From contig JACJWR010000003.1 in the NCBI GenBank assembly GCA_020637055.1, positions 62,001 through 126,000 on the forward strand: a stretch of 64,000 nucleotides of DNA, written 5' to 3'. Under the pieces are notes generated by a model that ran no database searches, was not told the DNA's origin, and was given only the letters and a program-made list of their open reading frames with translations. A program made the position numbers and the translations under genes. The DNA is from Actinomycetota bacterium (GTDB lineage: Bacteria; Actinomycetota; Actinomycetes; S36-B12; UBA10799). Positions 15,976 through 24,701 of this stretch are shown here, one piece after another. Each line of letters starts with the position of its first letter. Within the stretch, counting starts at the first letter, position 1.

Positions 15976-17514
15976 GTGCGCACTCTCGTCATAGTGCTGG
16001 GCGACCAGCTGGATCGGGACTCGGCGGCCCTGGACGGCTTCGATCCTCGGACCGACGCGATCTGGATGGCCGAAGTCGCAGGTGAGTCCACGCATGTGTG
16101 GTCGGCCAAGCAGCGGATCGCCGTATTCCTCGCGTCCATGAGGCACTTCCGGGACGAGATGCGTGCCATGGGTCGCACCGTGCTCTACCGAGAACTCGCC
16201 CCCACGGCGACCCCGCCGACCGATGAACCCGCCACCCTGGACGAGGCCTTGGCCCTCGACGTCGCCGCCCACCGACCGGACCGGATCGTTGTGGTGACAC
16301 CGGGCGAATACCGCGTGCAGGAGAGCCTGCAGGCAGCGGCCCGACACCTCGGGGTTCCGCTGAGCGTGCTGCCCGACCGGCACTTCATGTGCAGCGTGGA
16401 CGAGTTCGCCGAATACGCGGCGGGGCGCAGCCAACTGCGACTGGAGTACTTCTACCGGATGATGCGCCGACGCCACGGCGTGCTGATGGAAGGCGGCCAG
16501 CCGGCGGGTGGCAAGTGGAACTACGACTCCGACAACCGCGACTCCTTCCCGCCGGACGGCCCCGGTCGGTTGCCGGAGCCGCTGATGTTCGAACCGGATC
16601 GGATCACCGCCGAGGTGATCGACCTGGTCAACCTCCGATTCGCCGACCACCCGGGATCCCTGGAGGAGTTCGGCTGGCCGGTGAACTCCCGCCAGGCCCA
16701 ACTGGCGATGACCGACTTCATCGCCCACCGACTGCCCAGCTTCGGACGGTTCCAGGATGCGATCTGGATGGGTGAACCGTGGCTGTTCCACTCCAGGCTG
16801 TCGGTGGCGCTGAACCTCAAACTGCTGGATCCGCGCGACGTGGTCGGCCGTGCCGAGGCGGCGTGGCAGGTGGGTGACGCGCCGCTGCCCGCGGTGGAGG
16901 GTTTCATCCGCCAGATCCTGGGTTGGCGGGAGTACGTGCGGGGCATCTACTTCACCCAGATGCCCGTCTACGCCGAACTCAACGCCTTGGCCGCCGATCG
17001 TCCGCTGCCGGAGTGGTACTGGACGGGCGACACCGCCATGGCGTGCCTGCGGGACGCCATCGAGCAGACCTTGCGATTCGGCTATGCCCACCACATCCAA
17101 CGGCTGATGGTCACCGGCCTCTACGCCCAACTGCTCGGCGTCGATCCGACGGCCGTGCACGAGTGGTACTTGGCGGTGTATGTCGACGCCGTGGAGTGGG
17201 TGGAATTGCCCAACGTGATCGGGATGTCGCAATATGCCGACGGCGGACTGGTGGCCTCCAAACCGTATGTGGCGACCGGCAAGTACATCTCACGGATGTC
17301 GAACGCCTGCCGCTCCTGCCGATTCGACCCGGCCGTGCGCACCGGTCCCGACGCCTGCCCGTTCACCACGCTCTATTGGGATTTCCTGATCCGGCACGCG
17401 CCAGTGCTCGAAGGCAACTCCAGGATGGCGCTGCAGATCCGCAACGCACGAAGGTTGCCGGCGGAGGAGCAGGCGGCGATTCAGGCCCACGCCGGCGCCC
17501 TCCGCGGGCAGTGA
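15976..17514 (+). CDS. Fe-S bacterial cryptochrome/photolyase (PhrB/CryPro type)
   Basis: 512 aa, near the 507 aa of Agrobacterium PhrB. The N-terminus RTLVIVLGDQLDRDSAALDG and the C-terminal FAD-binding part (GWREYVRGIYF, then VEWVELPNVIGMSQYADGG) fit the (6-4) photolyase branch. The four cluster ligands are C357, C445, C448 and C461; the spacing 88-3-13 equals that of the PhrB ligands (350, 438, 441, 454). The enzyme uses blue light and reduced FAD to repair UV lesions. Start GTG 15976 matches the family N-terminus. The start lies 17 bp after the beta-lactamase-like gene; the next gene begins about 100 bp downstream. Confidence 0.93.
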   Translation: MRTLVIVLGDQLDRDSAALDGFDPRTDAIWMAEVAGESTHVWSAKQRIAVFLASMRHFRDEMRAMGRTVLYRELAPTATPPTDEPATLDEALALDVAAHRPDRIVVVTPGEYRVQESLQAAARHLGVPLSVLPDRHFMCSVDEFAEYAAGRSQLRLEYFYRMMRRRHGVLMEGGQPAGGKWNYDSDNRDSFPPDGPGRLPEPLMFEPDRITAEVIDLVNLRFADHPGSLEEFGWPVNSRQAQLAMTDFIAHRLPSFGRFQDAIWMGEPWLFHSRLSVALNLKLLDPRDVVGRAEAAWQVGDAPLPAVEGFIRQILGWREYVRGIYFTQMPVYAELNALAADRPLPEWYWTGDTAMACLRDAIEQTLRFGYAHHIQRLMVTGLYAQLLGVDPTAVHEWYLAVYVDAVEWVELPNVIGMSQYADGGLVASKPYVATGKYISRMSNACRSCRFDPAVRTGPDACPFTTLYWDFLIRHAPVLEGNSRMALQIRNARRLPAEEQAAIQAHAGALRGQ

Positions 17515-17537
17515 TCGTCTACGGCAGGAAAATCCCA

Positions 17538-17566
17538 CCAATCCGATGGCGCTTCGCCTGCGAACG
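17538..17566 (+). promoter_or_regulatory. Possible SigK-type promoter before the thioredoxin lipoprotein
   Basis: CCAATCC at 17538-17544 and CGAACG at 17561-17566, 16 bp apart, resemble the mycobacterial SigK elements (CCATCC and CGAAT). The position, about 50 bp before the start of the thioredoxin-like gene and ahead of sigK, would allow autoregulation. The match is imperfect. Confidence 0.25.
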
Positions 17567-17618
17567 ATGCATGAAAGTTTGAAAAGCCCGAACGACCACA
17601 GACACAGGAAGAGTGATG

Positions 17619-18143
17619 ATGAGACCGACCAAGAAGCCCGCCGTCTTCGTTGCCGCCACGGCCCTCGGGATCGTGCTCGCCGGCTGCGCCTCCGACGCGG
17701 GAGAGGCCTCGGACACCACTGTCGCCAGCCAGCCGGCACCCGCCGCCTCGTCCACCACCGCGGCCGCACCGCCGGCGGATGTGACGGCGGATGCTGCGAC
17801 GTCCGAAACCCCTGCCGCGCAGGCTCCCGCCGCCGGCGCCTGGATCGACCAGGCCACCTACGAGGCGAACAAGCAGCAGTACCACGACGCGGGCGACGTC
17901 GTGTTGTTCTTCAACGCCTCGTGGTGCCCCACCTGCCAGCAGACCGTGGCCAACCTCGACGCCGACGGTGTGCCCCCCGGCGTGACCGTGGTGAGTGTGG
18001 ACTATGACAGCGCCTCGGAGCTGAAGCAGGAGTACGGCGTGACGGTGCAGCACACCTTCGTCCAGGTGGACGAATCCGGCGCCCAGCAGGCGAAGTTCAC
18101 CGGCGCCCTGACCGGCGAGCAGATTTCCAGCAAGACCGTCTGA
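17619..18143 (+). CDS. Thioredoxin-like lipoprotein
   Basis: 174 aa from ATG 17619 (AGGAAGAG ahead; ATG 17616 and GTG 17613 are alternatives). The lipobox is LAGC, followed by a long Ala/Pro/Thr linker. The thioredoxin fold has the active site WCPTC (FFNASWCPTCQQTVANL) and a later cis-Pro region replaced by VTVQHTF. It should be anchored outside the membrane and exchange thiols with substrates, receiving electrons from the CcdA protein encoded next. It is the extracytoplasmic half of a DipZ-like pair. Confidence 0.85.
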   Translation: MRPTKKPAVFVAATALGIVLAGCASDAGEASDTTVASQPAPAASSTTAAAPPADVTADAATSETPAAQAPAAGAWIDQATYEANKQQYHDAGDVVLFFNASWCPTCQQTVANLDADGVPPGVTVVSVDYDSASELKQEYGVTVQHTFVQVDESGAQQAKFTGALTGEQISSKTV

Positions 18144-18168
18144 CCGCGCAGTCGACGAGGGACTTCTC

Positions 18169-18963
18169 ATGATCGAGTTGATAGGCGCGGTGCTGGCCGG
18201 GATGTTGACCACACTCGCACCCTGCGTACTGCCGTTGCTGCCGGTGATCGTCGGCGGTTCCGTGGCAGGGGTGATGGGGGATCAACCCGCCAGCGCGGGT
18301 GGGTCCGGCGTGGCGGTCGCCGTGCGGGAACGCACGTCGACCCGCTCCATCGCGCTGCGCCGGGCACTGCTGATCACGGCGTCGTTGGGCGCGTCGATCT
18401 TCCTGTTCACCATGGTCTTGAAAGCTTCGACGGCGCTGATCGGGATCCCTGCCGAGGTGTGGCAATGGGTGTCCGGTGGCCTGTTGATCGCGCTGGGCCT
18501 GGTGGGGCTGTTCCCCAACCTGTGGGAGGGCATCTCCGCAAAGTTCTCCTTGCAGTCGCGGTCTGCGCAGCGCCTCGGTGCGGCTCGGACCCGGGACGGT
18601 GTCGCCGGTCAGGTGTTGACCGGCGCGGCTTTGGGGCCGGTGTTCACCTCGTGCTCACCGCTCTACGGCTACGTGATCGTGACCGTGCTGCCGGCTGAAC
18701 CGGCGCGGGGTGTCGCCCTGCTGCTCGCCTACGTGTTCGGCCTCTGCGCCACCCTGCTGGTGATCGCGCTTGCCGGGCAGAAGGTGGTGCGCCGGTTCGG
18801 CTGGGCCGCCGACGCCCATGGCTGGTTCCGGCGCGGTCTGGGTCTGGTGTTCATCCTGATCGGAGTGCTGGTGGCGACCGGCTGGATGAGGGAGTTGGAG
18901 ACCTGGCTCATCGCGAACGCACCGATCGCCCCGTGGAACCTCGACTCCGAATTCATCCCGTGA
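18169..18963 (+). CDS. ccdA: CcdA/DsbD-type thiol electron transporter
   Basis: 264 aa with about six transmembrane helices. The two membrane cysteines typical of CcdA are present in LAPCVLPLLP (helix 1) and FTSCSPLYGY (helix 4). CcdA carries reducing power from cytoplasmic thioredoxin across the membrane. It starts 26 bp after the thioredoxin lipoprotein, its likely acceptor, and ends 7 bp before sigK. In mycobacteria the fused version DipZ belongs to the SigK regulon, which supports reading this as one functional unit. Confidence 0.9.
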   Translation: MIELIGAVLAGMLTTLAPCVLPLLPVIVGGSVAGVMGDQPASAGGSGVAVAVRERTSTRSIALRRALLITASLGASIFLFTMVLKASTALIGIPAEVWQWVSGGLLIALGLVGLFPNLWEGISAKFSLQSRSAQRLGAARTRDGVAGQVLTGAALGPVFTSCSPLYGYVIVTVLPAEPARGVALLLAYVFGLCATLLVIALAGQKVVRRFGWAADAHGWFRRGLGLVFILIGVLVATGWMRELETWLIANAPIAPWNLDSEFIP

Positions 18964-18970
18964 TGCGACC

Positions 18971-19543
18971 ATGGCTACCGTGACTGCTTCCGCCCAAGGG
19001 CCGGCCCCCGGTGAGCTTCTCGAACGGACCGCCGAGGGTGACGAAGCGGCCTTCGCGCAGTTTTACCAGCTCATGGGCCCGGTGGCCTACGGCCTGGCGC
19101 TGCGGATCACCAGGGACACGCACATGGCACAGGACGTGCTGCAGGAGACGTTCGCGGCGATCTGGTCGCAGGCCGGGCGCTACGACCCGGAGACTTCCTC
19201 GGCCAGGGCATGGGTGGCCATGATGGCCCACCGGCGGGCGGTGGACCGAGTCCGCCGTGAGCAGTCGGAACGCGACCGCGGCGCCAGCTGGGCGAGCGGG
19301 TCGGAGACGACGGCGCACGATTCGGTCGCCGAGGTGGTGCAGTTGCGCGCCGAACACCGCCGGGTGCGTGCTGCGCTGGAGCGGCTCACGCCGCTGCAAC
19401 GCGAGGCCCTCGACTTGGCCTATTTCGCCGGGCACACCCACACCGAGGTGGCCCAGCGACTCGACATTCCGCTGGGCACAGCCAAGACGCGGATTCGCGA
19501 TGCCCTGCGCAACCTCCGGACCCATTTGGAGGATCACCGATGA
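18971..19543 (+). CDS. sigK: ECF sigma factor, SigK family
   Basis: 190 aa. Sigma70 region 2 (FAQFYQLMGPVAYGLALRI, then DVLQETFAAIWSQAGRYDP) and region 4 (LTPLQREALDLAYFAGHTH, then DIPLGTAKTRIRDALRNL) are complete. It resembles the SigK group paired with RskA anti-sigma factors. It directs RNA polymerase to stress promoters when released from the anti-sigma. It contains no cysteine at all, so the redox disulfide described in M. tuberculosis SigK cannot form here. It overlaps the anti-sigma gene by ATGA. Confidence 0.9.
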   Translation: MATVTASAQGPAPGELLERTAEGDEAAFAQFYQLMGPVAYGLALRITRDTHMAQDVLQETFAAIWSQAGRYDPETSSARAWVAMMAHRRAVDRVRREQSERDRGASWASGSETTAHDSVAEVVQLRAEHRRVRAALERLTPLQREALDLAYFAGHTHTEVAQRLDIPLGTAKTRIRDALRNLRTHLEDHR

Positions 19544-20289
19544 CCGAGATGCACGAGTGGGTGGGTGCCTACGCAGTCGACGCCCTGGACTCAGAACAAC
19601 GTGAGGCCTTCGAACGGCACCTGGCCCAATGCGCTGCCTGCTCCGAAGAACTCGAGGCGTACGGCGAAGTGCTCGCAGCGCTGGCCGACACCCAGGCGGT
19701 GGCGCCGCCTGCTGAGGCGTGGCAGGCCATCGAAGAGCGGATAGCCAGCACGCAGGACCGATCCGGCCGGAGCGCCCCCTCGACCCCAACCGCGGACACC
19801 CCCGTGGTGCCGTCGGTCGGGGATCGGCGTCGACGCCCGACGCTCACGTGGCTGGCGGCGGCCGCCGCGGCAGCCGTGCTGTTCACCGGAGGGCTGGTGG
19901 TGGGTCGGGAGACGATGCCCGAGGTGCCCACGCCGGCCGATCCAAGCGTCGCATCCGCCCTCGAGGTGGCGGCAGCGGGTGACGCGCTGTTCACCGAAGT
20001 CGACATGATGGGCGCGCGTTCGAAGGTGGTGACCAGCGGCGAGATGGACAAGAGCGTGTTCCTGGCGGCCGACCTGCCCACCCCGGCGAAGGGCATGTGC
20101 TACCAGGTGTGGGCGGTGAACGAGGACGGCACCAAGGAGTCGGCCGGGGTGTTCGTTCCAGACGACCAGGGGCACGTGGCCGTCGTGCTGGATGGCGGGG
20201 CCGACGTCTCGTCGTACGTGATCACCCTGGAACCCCCGGGCGGGTCGAAATCGCCCACCGGCGAGATGGTCGCCCAGGTCGGTACCTGA
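19540..20289 (+). CDS. rskA: RskA-family anti-sigma factor
   Basis: 249 aa. The cytosolic N-terminal domain has the zinc anti-sigma pattern (FERHLAQCAACSEEL, HxxxCxxC near residues 27-35), a Pro/Ser/Thr linker, one transmembrane helix (LAAAAAAAVLFTGGLVVG) and an extracytoplasmic RskA domain (FLAADLPTPAKGMCYQVW). It holds SigK at the membrane until proteolysed. The overlap with sigK ensures matched synthesis. Confidence 0.92.
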   Translation: MTEMHEWVGAYAVDALDSEQREAFERHLAQCAACSEELEAYGEVLAALADTQAVAPPAEAWQAIEERIASTQDRSGRSAPSTPTADTPVVPSVGDRRRRPTLTWLAAAAAAAVLFTGGLVVGRETMPEVPTPADPSVASALEVAAAGDALFTEVDMMGARSKVVTSGEMDKSVFLAADLPTPAKGMCYQVWAVNEDGTKESAGVFVPDDQGHVAVVLDGGADVSSYVITLEPPGGSKSPTGEMVAQVGT

Positions 20290-20310
20290 CGGCGGCGACG
20301 TCGCCTCGCC

Positions 20311-20976
20311 TCAGGCCGTCACCTTCCGTCGACTGCCGGTGATCGCGGCGAACCCGGCGACGACACCCAGGCCGAGCACGAACGACAGCACCCAGTCCAG
20401 CGGTGACATCACATCGTGCTGGATCACATAGATCGTGATGAACGTGCTGAACGGCAGCAGAAGCAGCATGGTCGTGAACAAACCCGGGTTGTAGCCCTCG
20501 TGTTTGATCTGGAAGATCACCGAGTGCTGCACGCAGTTCACCCCCGCGTTGAACACCACCAGTCCGAATCCGACCCACGGCGCGATGCCGGCCAGCAGGG
20601 CGCCGACGATCGCCCAGCCCCACACCGTCACGATGTTGACGAAGAAGACATATCCCTCGCTCAACGGAGTGTTGTCCGTGGGGTTCTCGGACGAGAACAC
20701 GGTGTCGTGGTTGAAGAACGACTTGAAACCGCCCGGGAAAACGTACTCCTCGAACTCGTGCACCATCAGGATCGGCAACTGCAGCCAGAGCAGCCAGGCG
20801 TAGGTGGGAATGTCCCACTCCTGCAGGCGCGCCGTGATGAGCACGGTGAGCAGAATCGGGGCGAGCAGGGCTCCGCCCACTACCTGCCAGGCGAGATTGG
20901 CCTTCGCGAAGAATCCTCCGGACGGCGCTCTCAGCGGAGTCTCAGGCGCCAGCGTGGGGGCTGATGAGTCGGGCAT
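20311..20976 (-). CDS. HXXEE-domain membrane protein
   Basis: 221 aa with about six hydrophobic segments. The name-giving motif is HEFEE within MVHEFEEYVFPGGF, followed by conserved His/Asn residues in membrane segments (FNAGVNCVQHSVIFQIKHEG). The motif suggests metal binding in the membrane, but no function is established for the family. ATG 20976 follows GGGAG. It is convergent with rskA, 21 bp apart, and not part of that unit. Confidence 0.8.
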   Translation of the reverse strand: MPDSSAPTLAPETPLRAPSGGFFAKANLAWQVVGGALLAPILLTVLITARLQEWDIPTYAWLLWLQLPILMVHEFEEYVFPGGFKSFFNHDTVFSSENPTDNTPLSEGYVFFVNIVTVWGWAIVGALLAGIAPWVGFGLVVFNAGVNCVQHSVIFQIKHEGYNPGLFTTMLLLLPFSTFITIYVIQHDVMSPLDWVLSFVLGLGVVAGFAAITGSRRKVTA

Positions 20977-21078
20977 CCGAACTCCCTTCGACGGTGGCGG
21001 GAGCCACGTTTCTCACGCTACTCCCGGCTCCACCGGGTAGTTCCAGCCGGATCCCGGTACCTCGGGCCGAACACGCTG

Positions 21079-22596
21079 CTAGGCAGTCTCCGGGATATCG
21101 ACCTTCCCGTCCTTCGTCAGATGGGCCATCAGCCAACGGCGGGCCTGACTGGCGTTGCCCTGTGCCGGAGTGTCTTTCGGGTCGATCCCCAACAGCGCGG
21201 CGGCTGCTCCGAGAGTTGCCTCGCCGAGTTCCGACACATACTCCACCCCAAGTTGTTTGCGCTGTTCGAGGGCGATGTGAGCGGTGGGCTCGTCGCCCGG
21301 TCGGACCGGCTGGAAGCCCGGGTTGTTCCGGCCTGCCACGTAGGGCAAGGGGGAAGGTTCCCAACGGTCCGTGCGCGGCTCGGTGAGATTGAACGCAGCG
21401 TCGATCGGAGTCGCCCACCGGTCTCGCCTGGTGAAGGCATCGCCGATTCCAAGGCTCTCGCGCAGGGTGCGCGTCATCGACGTGTTGGTCTGCAGATCCC
21501 GGATGACAGTCCCTCGTTCCGTATAGGCGGAAACCACGATCGTCGGCACCCGGATGCCAAGACGGTCGAAGGTGAACCCCTCCTGTTTGACGATGCCATC
21601 GGGGGAGACAGTCGGCGGCGGCGGAACATGGTCGAACGTTCCACCGTGCTCGTCGAACATCACCACGAGCGCTGTCTCCTCCCACTGCGGGGAGTTGCGG
21701 ACCGCGTTGTAGATGCTCGCCAGGAACGCCTCGCCGGCGCGGATGTCGGTCGGTGGGTGGTAGTCCTGCAGGTTTCCGTACAGCATGCATGGCTCAACCC
21801 AGGAGTATCGAGGAAGTCGGCCGGCGGACGCGTCGGCGAAGAATTGGTCGATGTGTGACGAATGCGACTTCCACAGTTTGCGATGATGCAGGCCGCCCAG
21901 GTTGATCGACTCGAACGGCACCACCTGCGAAGGGTCGAAGTAGGCCCGCCAGTCCACGCCATGTTCGGACGCCCGGGTGAACAGATTGGGCAGGTCGTTG
22001 TCCCACGCGTAGTCCCAGGTGATGTTGTTGTCCACCCGGCCTTTGCTCGTGCCGGCGTGGAAGAAGGACCGGTTGGGGAAGGTGCAGGTGGGCACGTCGC
22101 AGTGCCAGCGGGTGAACACCGCGTACTGCTCGGCCAGACCGTTGATCACCGGGGCCATGTCGGGGGTGAAGACCCCGCCGATGCTCTGCATCTCGGCGTG
22201 GGACAGCTCTCGGCCGGTCTGCCACTTCGAGTTGTAGTAGAAGTCGAGCGCGAAACCGTCCATGGTGGCCACGTCCCCGGGCTGCGGAGCGTTCCACGGA
22301 TCCTCCTGCCGTCTGGCGAAGCCGAGGTAGCCGGGCAGTCCGGCATTCGACTCGGGGAGGTAGCGGCCGTAGATCTGGACGTTGACACTGGGGTAGGCCT
22401 CGCCCGGATCCGGGATCGGATCGTTGAACAGGTGTGCCGGGCCCACCTGCACCTCGCCGCCCGGGTAGCGCAGCGAGATCGAGGCCCCTCGGATTCCGTC
22501 CTCCGCGTCGATGTGTGGGAGGTTGCCGAGCAGGTTGTCGAAGGATCGATTCTCGAACATCACGACGACCCAGTTGCGGATGCGCTCTATCGACAC
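21079..22596 (-). CDS. Phosphoesterase (phospholipase C/AcpA superfamily)
   Basis: 505 aa. It belongs to PF04185: VVVMFENRSFDNLLG at the start (catalytic and metal-binding residues), CTFPNRSFFHAGTS, and VVMFDEHGGTFDHVPPPP. The family hydrolyses phosphate esters such as phospholipids or phosphoproteins. Unlike most members there is no signal peptide or Tat motif; the protein starts straight with MSIERIRNWVVVM, so it may be cytosolic or exported otherwise. GTG 22596 follows GAGGAG. Confidence 0.88.
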   Translation of the reverse strand: MSIERIRNWVVVMFENRSFDNLLGNLPHIDAEDGIRGASISLRYPGGEVQVGPAHLFNDPIPDPGEAYPSVNVQIYGRYLPESNAGLPGYLGFARRQEDPWNAPQPGDVATMDGFALDFYYNSKWQTGRELSHAEMQSIGGVFTPDMAPVINGLAEQYAVFTRWHCDVPTCTFPNRSFFHAGTSKGRVDNNITWDYAWDNDLPNLFTRASEHGVDWRAYFDPSQVVPFESINLGGLHHRKLWKSHSSHIDQFFADASAGRLPRYSWVEPCMLYGNLQDYHPPTDIRAGEAFLASIYNAVRNSPQWEETALVVMFDEHGGTFDHVPPPPTVSPDGIVKQEGFTFDRLGIRVPTIVVSAYTERGTVIRDLQTNTSMTRTLRESLGIGDAFTRRDRWATPIDAAFNLTEPRTDRWEPSPLPYVAGRNNPGFQPVRPGDEPTAHIALEQRKQLGVEYVSELGEATLGAAAALLGIDPKDTPAQGNASQARRWLMAHLTKDGKVDIPETA

Positions 22597-22701
22597 GGGG
22601 ACTCCTCAGTCAGGCGGTTGCGGGGCGATCTTCAACCGCGATTCGATAGTGGCGCGATTTGAGATGCTGAGTCAATCGTGGGGCCATCGGACCCTGATGG
22701 G

Positions 22702-24630
22702 TCACTCGGCGGGAGAATCTGTGCCTGCGTCGACGAGTGACGTCAACTCACCCGCCTGGATCGCGGCGTTGTGCGCGAGCCACCTCCCGCAGGTCAACTC
22801 GCGGGAGCCACCGACCCGGTTTCGCGACAGACTCGCCGGTGGCGGGAGTTCGGCTCGGAGCGCCTCGGCTTGACGCAGATAGAGCCGGCGAGCCGAATGC
22901 CGATCGGCGTCGGCGCCGTCTGAGGTATCCGATGCGTACACAGCGGCGATGGCGCACGCTTGGCCTGCGCGGCGGGCCGCATCAATCCAACCGATCGTCC
23001 GATCCCGTGGCAGTCGGGCGTCATTGGCCAGTACGTCGGCGATATCGACGCAGCGCAGGAATTGGCTCCGCGCGACTGCTGCGGTGGACCGGCGACGGCG
23101 GACGGCTACCTCGTCGGGGAGGTCCTGCGGCTCGCCCCCCAGCGCGTCCGAGGCGGTGATGAGCAGCCCGGCGATGGCATCCCGCAGGCGCCTTCGAAGT
23201 GACCGCGGAGCCATCACCGCCGTCACCGCCACTGCGGCCGCAGCGCCCAGCGCAACATCGGCGAGGCGTTCGCCGGCGGATCCCACGGTGATGCCCTTGG
23301 AGGCCAGTTGCAGCAGCGTCAACGACAGGAGCGTGAAGGCGCCCTGCCCGACGATGACACCGAGAGGTGAGTGGGTCGACGACATCGACACCGCGGCGGC
23401 CACGATGAGAATCAGCCACCAGAGTCGGCTCTCGGACGGTAGGTCGAGGAGCAGCAGGATCCACAGCCCCAGTACGCCGCCCACGGTGCCAGCTACCGCC
23501 GCGGCGGCCTTCGTCGCAGCGCGGCGCACGTATGGGTAGAAGGAGCTCACAGCCACCAGCAGAATCCACTGGGGGTGATCGATCTTGAGCAGTTGGGAAG
23601 CCAGGACGAGCCCGCCGAAGAGCAGGGCAGAAGCGGCGCCGGCACGAACCAAAGTGCTTCCGGGCGCCAATCGAACCCGTGCGTCCAGCCACCAGTTCGC
23701 CAGCCAACCGCGTACATCGGTCCCGGAATCCGATGTCATCGCCAGAGCGTGGCGTCCGATCGCCTCGCTCGCCTGAGTCACCACGCTGTCCGGGAAGTCC
23801 CCACTGTCCAACGAACCGCCCCGCAATGTGTCCTGCAGAGACGCGCGGTTCGACCGCGCGTGCGGCCACTTGAGTACCGCGATGCTCTCTTCCAGGATGC
23901 TGGCCGCCCTCGCATCCAGGGCTTCGCTCCCCGCTGCGGTGTTGGCGCGGGATGCGAGCACGTCGCTCAAGAGCGTCAGGTCGGAAAGCAGGTTGACCGA
24001 GGCTAAGGCGCTGGGAAGGGGACTGGCGGGCCGCTCGGGGCGGGCGAGGTAGACGCCGACCAGATTCCGACTCGCCTGGTCGAGATCATCCGACGGGAGT
24101 TCACCTCGCAGTACCTGAGCGCAGCGCGCGAGCAGTTCCACCGTGGCGCGGCGGACCGGCGACACCCACGGTGCGGGAAGGACCGTCATGGAGAGTGCTG
24201 TGGCGCCCAGACCTCCGAGGAGGGCTCCAGCGGCGAAGGACACCGGATCGCTGCCGCTGATCCCGCCAGCCGCGCCCACCAGTACATCGGCCGTCAGGCA
24301 GGTGCCCGCCGCGGCAAACATTCCGCCGCTGGTGCGCAGCAACATGAGCAGGCCGCTGGCGATCCCGACCAGGCACGCGAAGACCGTTGGCGGCAGCCCG
24401 CTCGTCGCCGACGTGAGCAGGATGAGGCTGGCACCCGCCGACGCGGTGACGAGGTAGGCCCGGAATCTGCGCCACGGATCCCCGTGGAAGTCCGCAAGGA
24501 GCAGCAGCAGTCCGGCCAGCACCGCTGCGCCGGTCGGCCCTGGTACGTCGAGCACAACCAGCCCGACAGTTGCCGCGACAGCGACCAGCGTCACACCCCT
24601 GATTCCGAGTTCGACCCTGATCGCATGCAT
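22702..24630 (-). CDS. FUSC-family (aromatic acid exporter-like) membrane protein
   Basis: 642 aa. Two blocks of membrane helices (about residues 10-160 and 345-480) are separated and followed by soluble helical parts, the layout of FUSC/ArAE proteins. The second block carries LLLVAVSSFYPYVRRAATKA and the GTVGGVLGLW stretch typical of the family. Such proteins export small aromatic or organic acids, but the substrate here is unknown. It stands alone, 72 bp upstream of the minus-strand histidine kinase stop. Confidence 0.8.
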   Translation of the reverse strand: MHAIRVELGIRGVTLVAVAATVGLVVLDVPGPTGAAVLAGLLLLLADFHGDPWRRFRAYLVTASAGASLILLTSATSGLPPTVFACLVGIASGLLMLLRTSGGMFAAAGTCLTADVLVGAAGGISGSDPVSFAAGALLGGLGATALSMTVLPAPWVSPVRRATVELLARCAQVLRGELPSDDLDQASRNLVGVYLARPERPASPLPSALASVNLLSDLTLLSDVLASRANTAAGSEALDARAASILEESIAVLKWPHARSNRASLQDTLRGGSLDSGDFPDSVVTQASEAIGRHALAMTSDSGTDVRGWLANWWLDARVRLAPGSTLVRAGAASALLFGGLVLASQLLKIDHPQWILLVAVSSFYPYVRRAATKAAAAVAGTVGGVLGLWILLLLDLPSESRLWWLILIVAAAVSMSSTHSPLGVIVGQGAFTLLSLTLLQLASKGITVGSAGERLADVALGAAAAVAVTAVMAPRSLRRRLRDAIAGLLITASDALGGEPQDLPDEVAVRRRRSTAAVARSQFLRCVDIADVLANDARLPRDRTIGWIDAARRAGQACAIAAVYASDTSDGADADRHSARRLYLRQAEALRAELPPPASLSRNRVGGSRELTCGRWLAHNAAIQAGELTSLVDAGTDSPAE

Positions 24631-24701
24631 GGTGAGCGGACTGTAGCCGAACTGGCCCCTGCGCCGCGTCAGGGCCAGCCCGGCCAGCGGCGCCCGAGTA
24701 C

